A stretch of DNA of 7,783 nt from the NCBI GenBank assembly GCA_900319255.1, contig ONNU01000004.1, positions 1 to 7,783 on the forward strand. The letters are read 5' to 3'. Under the pieces are notes generated by a model that was not told the origin of the DNA, ran no database searches, and worked only from the letters and a program-made list of their open reading frames with translations. Source of the stretch: an uncultured Eubacteriales bacterium. Lineage in GTDB: Bacteria; Bacillota; Clostridia; Oscillospirales; Acutalibacteraceae. This document shows positions 5,221 to 7,783 of this stretch, one piece after another. The position numbers were made by a program, and so were the translations under genes. How positions within the stretch are numbered: position 1 is the first letter of the stretch; each line of letters begins with the position of its first letter.

Positions 5221-7053
5221 TTAGCCCAGATCTACCTTGTCGCCGGAGATCACGTTCCCGTACAGGGTGATAGTGCCTTTGTTTTTGCTGTTGACAGGAT
5301 CGGTCATAATGACTGAAACATTTTTGCCTTCCATGCTGTTGTCGTTTTCGTTGATCTTCTTGATATCGGCAAGCTTCTTGAATTTCAGGTTGCCGTCAAC
5401 ATAGTAGCCCTCATACAGGACATTGTTTTCGATCTTGAAGCGGGATTCCTTGACGATATATTTGCCTTCCTTTTCGCAGTTGACACCGATCTTCAAAGCG
5501 CCGTTGTCGCTGAATTCAAGGATATATTCGGCATTGCTGCCGCATTTGGGGCATTTCACATCATATGCGTTCCATACTGCCGGAGTGCCGTCCTCACCGA
5601 CTGCGCTGATGAACATTGCAAGGGTGCTGTATTTTTTCAGCTTCTCGTCAACATCCTTGTAGCCCCTGATCTGATCGTATTTTTCAAAGGCATGCTTGTA
5701 ATCGAGCTTGCCGTAGTCTATCGCAGCAAGGTGATACAGACAATCCTTTGCCTTGTCCTCACTGTCCTTGTAGTCGCCTAAAAAGTTGTATTTTTTGTAT
5801 GCCTTCTTGTAATTAGCCTTGCCGTAATCCCTGCCTGCCATATCATAAAGATTCTTCTGGCATTTCTCATAATTCGGATCATCGGTAGCATCAATGCTGC
5901 GGTAGATCTTCATTGAGTCAACATATCTTTTGTCATTGTAAAGCTTCTGGGCATAAAGACGCATGGTCTCGGTGTATTTTTCGGCGGAATCCATATAGCC
6001 GTCAATGGACTGGTACATTTCAGCAGCCTGCTGATAATTCTGGGCTTCGGCATAGCTTCCGGCTTTGGTATAGGTGCATTTCATCACCATATCCTTGCTG
6101 TCGGAATAATCGCCCATCTTTTCAAATTTTTCCTTTGCCTGATCGTAAAAGCCCTTGTCATAGTCAGACATGGCGCTCTGATATTTGAAATAGGGGATAC
6201 CGTATACCACCAGCGTATATCCGCCGCCTATCAGCAGCACAGCTATAAGTATCAGCGGAAGTATCTTTCCGGCTTTTTTCTGACCCTCAGCGAGCTTCTG
6301 GGATTTTTCATAGGTCTCCTTGCGCTTTCGGAATTCCTCAGCCTGTCTTTCCTTGTCGATACGCTCCTTTTCAGCGGCTTCTCTTCTGACGCGTTCAGCC
6401 TCGACAGCCTGACGCTGCTGTTCGGTTCTGAGATATTCCTTGTTGGTATTATGTTCCAGCCAACTCCTGCCTACACCGCAGGAGCAGCACACATCCTCAT
6501 CGTTCCAGTTGAGCGTACCGCAGGAGCAGAGCCAGTAGAGCTTGTCAAATTTGGGCTGGAGAATAAGCTTTGTCTGATCGAAGCCGGCGCTTGCGCAGCT
6601 GTCCATGAACTGCTTATGAAGATCAGCCTGAACATTGAAAATGCTTTCCTGATCGAGGCTGATATTGAATCTTTTTCCTTCCCTGTTGTACCATGTCTGC
6701 CCCGAAACGGTGGTGACGGATTTAAGCACGAATTCGATATTTCTTGTAGCCTGATTCATTACACGGAAGGGAACCTTTGTACCGAAGTCCTTGTTTCTTT
6801 CGATCTCGAAGCCGTCATACAGACAATCCTTGATAACATCCACCTGATGCCGCTGGGAATCATAGCATATGATATCGCAGACCATAGCGCGGATCTTTTC
6901 GGGCTGCACATTGAGGAATTTTCCGTACGCAAAGATAGCCCCTACATTCATATCAAGCTCAAGCTTCATAGATTGTAGCGACACAGGTGAACCAGAAAAC
7001 CAGAGATGTATATTTTTTTCTTCAAGCAGCTGCTTCTTTTCTTCTTTTTCCAT
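5221..7053 (-). CDS. Membrane protein with RanBP2-like zinc finger, coiled coil, single TM and TPR-like repeats
   Basis: I recognise the architecture but no named family. Residues 1-170 form an unassigned, probably beta-rich domain. Residues 174-192 match the RanBP2-type zinc finger spacing W-x-C-x-C-x3-N-x6-C-x2-C (W174, C176, C178, N182, C189, C192), except that the first pair is CxC. A highly charged Arg/Glu/Gln stretch at 205-260 should be coiled coil. One membrane helix lies at about 264-286 (ILPLILIAVLLIGGGYTLVV). Five TPR-like repeats of about 37-44 residues follow at about 290-478, with motifs such as GDYSDS, DGYMDS, GDYKDS and GYKD. The C-terminus (about 485-610) has CPKC (501-504) and C526 and looks beta-rich. 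The Lys/Arg-rich flank before the helix suggests the N-terminus is cytoplasmic and the TPR part outside, which is inference. The ATG has AGGAG 6 nt upstream (7060-7064). It is monocistronic, with its own promoter and terminator. Sensing or scaffolding at the envelope is plausible. Confidence 0.82.
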   Translation of the reverse strand: MEKEEKKQLLEEKNIHLWFSGSPVSLQSMKLELDMNVGAIFAYGKFLNVQPEKIRAMVCDIICYDSQRHQVDVIKDCLYDGFEIERNKDFGTKVPFRVMNQATRNIEFVLKSVTTVSGQTWYNREGKRFNISLDQESIFNVQADLHKQFMDSCASAGFDQTKLILQPKFDKLYWLCSCGTLNWNDEDVCCSCGVGRSWLEHNTNKEYLRTEQQRQAVEAERVRREAAEKERIDKERQAEEFRKRKETYEKSQKLAEGQKKAGKILPLILIAVLLIGGGYTLVVYGIPYFKYQSAMSDYDKGFYDQAKEKFEKMGDYSDSKDMVMKCTYTKAGSYAEAQNYQQAAEMYQSIDGYMDSAEKYTETMRLYAQKLYNDKRYVDSMKIYRSIDATDDPNYEKCQKNLYDMAGRDYGKANYKKAYKKYNFLGDYKDSEDKAKDCLYHLAAIDYGKLDYKHAFEKYDQIRGYKDVDEKLKKYSTLAMFISAVGEDGTPAVWNAYDVKCPKCGSNAEYILEFSDNGALKIGVNCEKEGKYIVKESRFKIENNVLYEGYYVDGNLKFKKLADIKKINENDNSMEGKNVSVIMTDPVNSKNKGTITLYGNVISGDKVDLG

Positions 7054-7110
7054 GAAAATCTCCTACCTGTCTGCATAGAATGATGTATACTCTGAGTGCA
7101 ACCATATTCA

Positions 7111-7147
7111 GCGGAAACTCTTACCTCACAAAAGTAACAATTTCCGC
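7111..7147 (-). promoter_or_regulatory. Hairpin in the 5' leader of the zinc-finger/TPR gene
   Basis: A 7-bp outer stem GCGGAAA/TTTCCGC is extended by further pairs (TTAC/GTAA plus two more), giving about 13 pairs around one mismatch, with a 9-nt loop. It lies between the predicted transcription start (about 7217) and the ribosome binding site, about 46 bp from the latter. No T-tract follows on the minus strand, so it is not a terminator. It could be an mRNA-stabilising or protein-binding element. Confidence 0.55.
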
Positions 7148-7223
7148 AGATGTCTTTGTTTTTTATATTTATATCTGAGATTACAGACTTTTACATTTTA
7201 AAAATGAATAATTTGTTGATAAC

Positions 7224-7252
7224 ATTTTAATGCATATAAACAATTTTGTCAA
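7224..7252 (-). promoter_or_regulatory. Sigma-A type promoter of the zinc-finger/TPR gene
   Basis: On the minus strand a consensus TTGACA (7247-7252) is followed after exactly 17 bp by TAAAAT (7224-7229), 5 of 6 to TATAAT. Transcription should begin near 7217, giving a leader of about 160 nt. It is the best promoter in the window, indicating vegetative, housekeeping expression. Confidence 0.85.
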
Positions 7253-7368
7253 GAATTAAAGCGACAAATGAAAATTTTTGTATAATAAATAAAAATAGTA
7301 TAGGCTTATATGTATAATTTAACTCTAATTACGGGGTTATTTTCTGTCAGAATGGAGAATTTGGTTTT

Positions 7369-7396
7369 TAGTTTATAGTTTATAGATATTAGTTTA
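7369..7396 (+). repeat. Heptamer array TAGTTTA
   Basis: Four units in exact 7-bp register: TAGTTTA, TAGTTTA, TAGATAT, TAGTTTA. The sequence differs from the other heptamer arrays but the period is the same. No coding signal is present. Confidence 0.75.
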
Positions 7397-7505
7397 TGCC
7401 TGAAATCCGTGAAACTGACATCTCTGCTGGGGTTGAAAAAGGTAATCCACTGTTAAGCTTTTATGCCCTGAACCATACTTCATTAGTATTTCAACTTTGG
7501 TGAGT

Positions 7506-7555
7506 CAAAAGGTGGAAACCACAAGGGGTGTCCCCCTTGAGTTTTCCCCCTTTTG
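7506..7555. repeat. Long imperfect hairpin
   Basis: Two 23-nt arms (7506-7528 and 7533-7555) pair at 20 of 23 positions around a 4-nt loop (TGTC). Mismatches fall at arm positions 8, 14 and 16. The inner 7 bp (CAAGGGG/CCCCTTG) are perfect. The 3' arm is followed by CAATCCCC, not a T-tract, so a terminator is unlikely. Such hairpins are typical of REP- or MITE-like elements or of structured RNAs. Confidence 0.8.
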
Positions 7556-7578
7556 CAATCCCCTTTCCTTAACCCCCG
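7536..7578 (+). repeat. Inverted repeat, left copy (overlaps hairpin 3' arm)
   Basis: About 36 of 43 positions match the reverse complement of 7739-7783, including TTTCCTTA and CCCCTTTTG words. It begins inside the 3' arm of the long hairpin and extends beyond it. Confidence 0.75.
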
Positions 7579-7738
7579 TGGAAAGCCATACTTTAATGAC
7601 TAAGAGCTGGTATTGTCAGGAGCTTTACATATCTTTCTGATGCAGATAGAATAAGTCCGGATTACCTCACCACACCGATCCTCCGCGCGTTGGACAGAAA
7701 GCAGAAATCCGATAAAACCCACCCACGTGGAGCGAACC

Positions 7739-7783
7739 CGGGGGAGATAAGGAAAAGGGATTTCAAAAGGGGAGAACCTTAAG
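7739..7783 (-). repeat. Inverted repeat, right copy, cut by the window edge
   Basis: This is the reverse-complement partner of 7536-7578, with a 2-base indel near CCCCCG. Because the left copy continues into a hairpin, this copy would be expected to continue into a similar hairpin beyond 7783; that cannot be seen here. Confidence 0.75.

Larger units (their letters stand above)
7253..7783. other. Gene-free right-hand region
   Basis: About 530 bp carry no ORF with a credible start on either strand. The left third is A/T-rich with several TATAAT-like words lacking -35 partners. GTTGAAA (7434-7440) and TTTCAAC (7489-7495) could pair. The word CCATACTT occurs twice (7474-7481 and 7587-7594). The heptamer array, a long hairpin and an inverted repeat are listed separately. 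Confidence 0.6.

Noticed and set aside
5181..5270. AGGAGG followed by ATG on the plus strand
   Set aside because: Both fall inside the stem and loop of a strong terminator; the 25-codon frame is antisense to the end of a clear gene.
6451..6978. 175-codon plus-strand ORF
   Set aside because: It is fully antisense to the 610-residue gene, has no Shine-Dalgarno, and looks like a codon-bias shadow.
7281..7318. Plus-strand promoters at TATAAT words (7281-7286, 7313-7318)
   Set aside because: No -35 element at 16-18 bp and no gene downstream; expected by chance in A/T-rich DNA.

Overview
The window looks like chromosomal DNA from an anaerobic, spore-forming Firmicute. A Ruminococcus-like member of the Oscillospiraceae fits best. 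That placement is inferred from the spoIIA-type operon, a SpoVM-like peptide, the LRR/Big_2/CHAP secreted protein and repeat-rich intergenic DNA. It does not rest on any marker gene.

Layout. Positions 62-1497 (minus strand) carry a compact spoIIA operon: spoIIAA (anti-sigma antagonist), spoIIAB (anti-sigma kinase) and sigF. An imperfect inverted repeat (1-51 and 1714-1767) brackets it. Positions 1514-2123 hold no convincing gene but are dense in repeats: a heptamer array, two copies of a 53-bp direct repeat, a 28-bp tandem duplication and GC-rich palindromes. A plus-strand promoter (extended -10 at about 2144-2152) then drives a 717-residue secreted protein (2214-4367) with an LRR-like N-terminus, five Big_2-like Ig domains and a C-terminal CHAP hydrolase domain. 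A bidirectional terminator (4519-4554) separates it from a small convergent minus-strand operon. That operon holds a 51-residue hydrophobic protein (4706-4861) and a 30-residue peptide (4603-4695) that aligns without gaps to SpoVM, the curvature-sensing spore-coat anchor. Further left-facing, 5221-7053 encodes a 610-residue membrane protein with a RanBP2-like zinc finger, a charged coiled coil, one membrane span, TPR-like repeats and a C-terminal Cys-containing domain. It has a clear sigma-A type promoter (7224-7252), a 5'-leader hairpin and a strong terminator (5175-5213). Positions 7253-7783 contain no recognisable gene; they hold a 7-bp repeat array, a long hairpin and an inverted repeat reaching the right edge.

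How the genes fit together. SpoIIAA, SpoIIAB and sigma-F form the partner-switching module that starts forespore-specific transcription. SpoVM acts later, in the mother cell, to anchor the coat basement layer to the forespore surface. Two stages of sporulation are therefore represented in about 5 kb. The CHAP protein and the zinc-finger/TPR protein have no sequence-visible link to sporulation. The most useful points are the SpoVM-like gene, which is easily missed because of its size, its translational coupling to an unrecognised small membrane protein, and the repeat families packed into the intergenic DNA.
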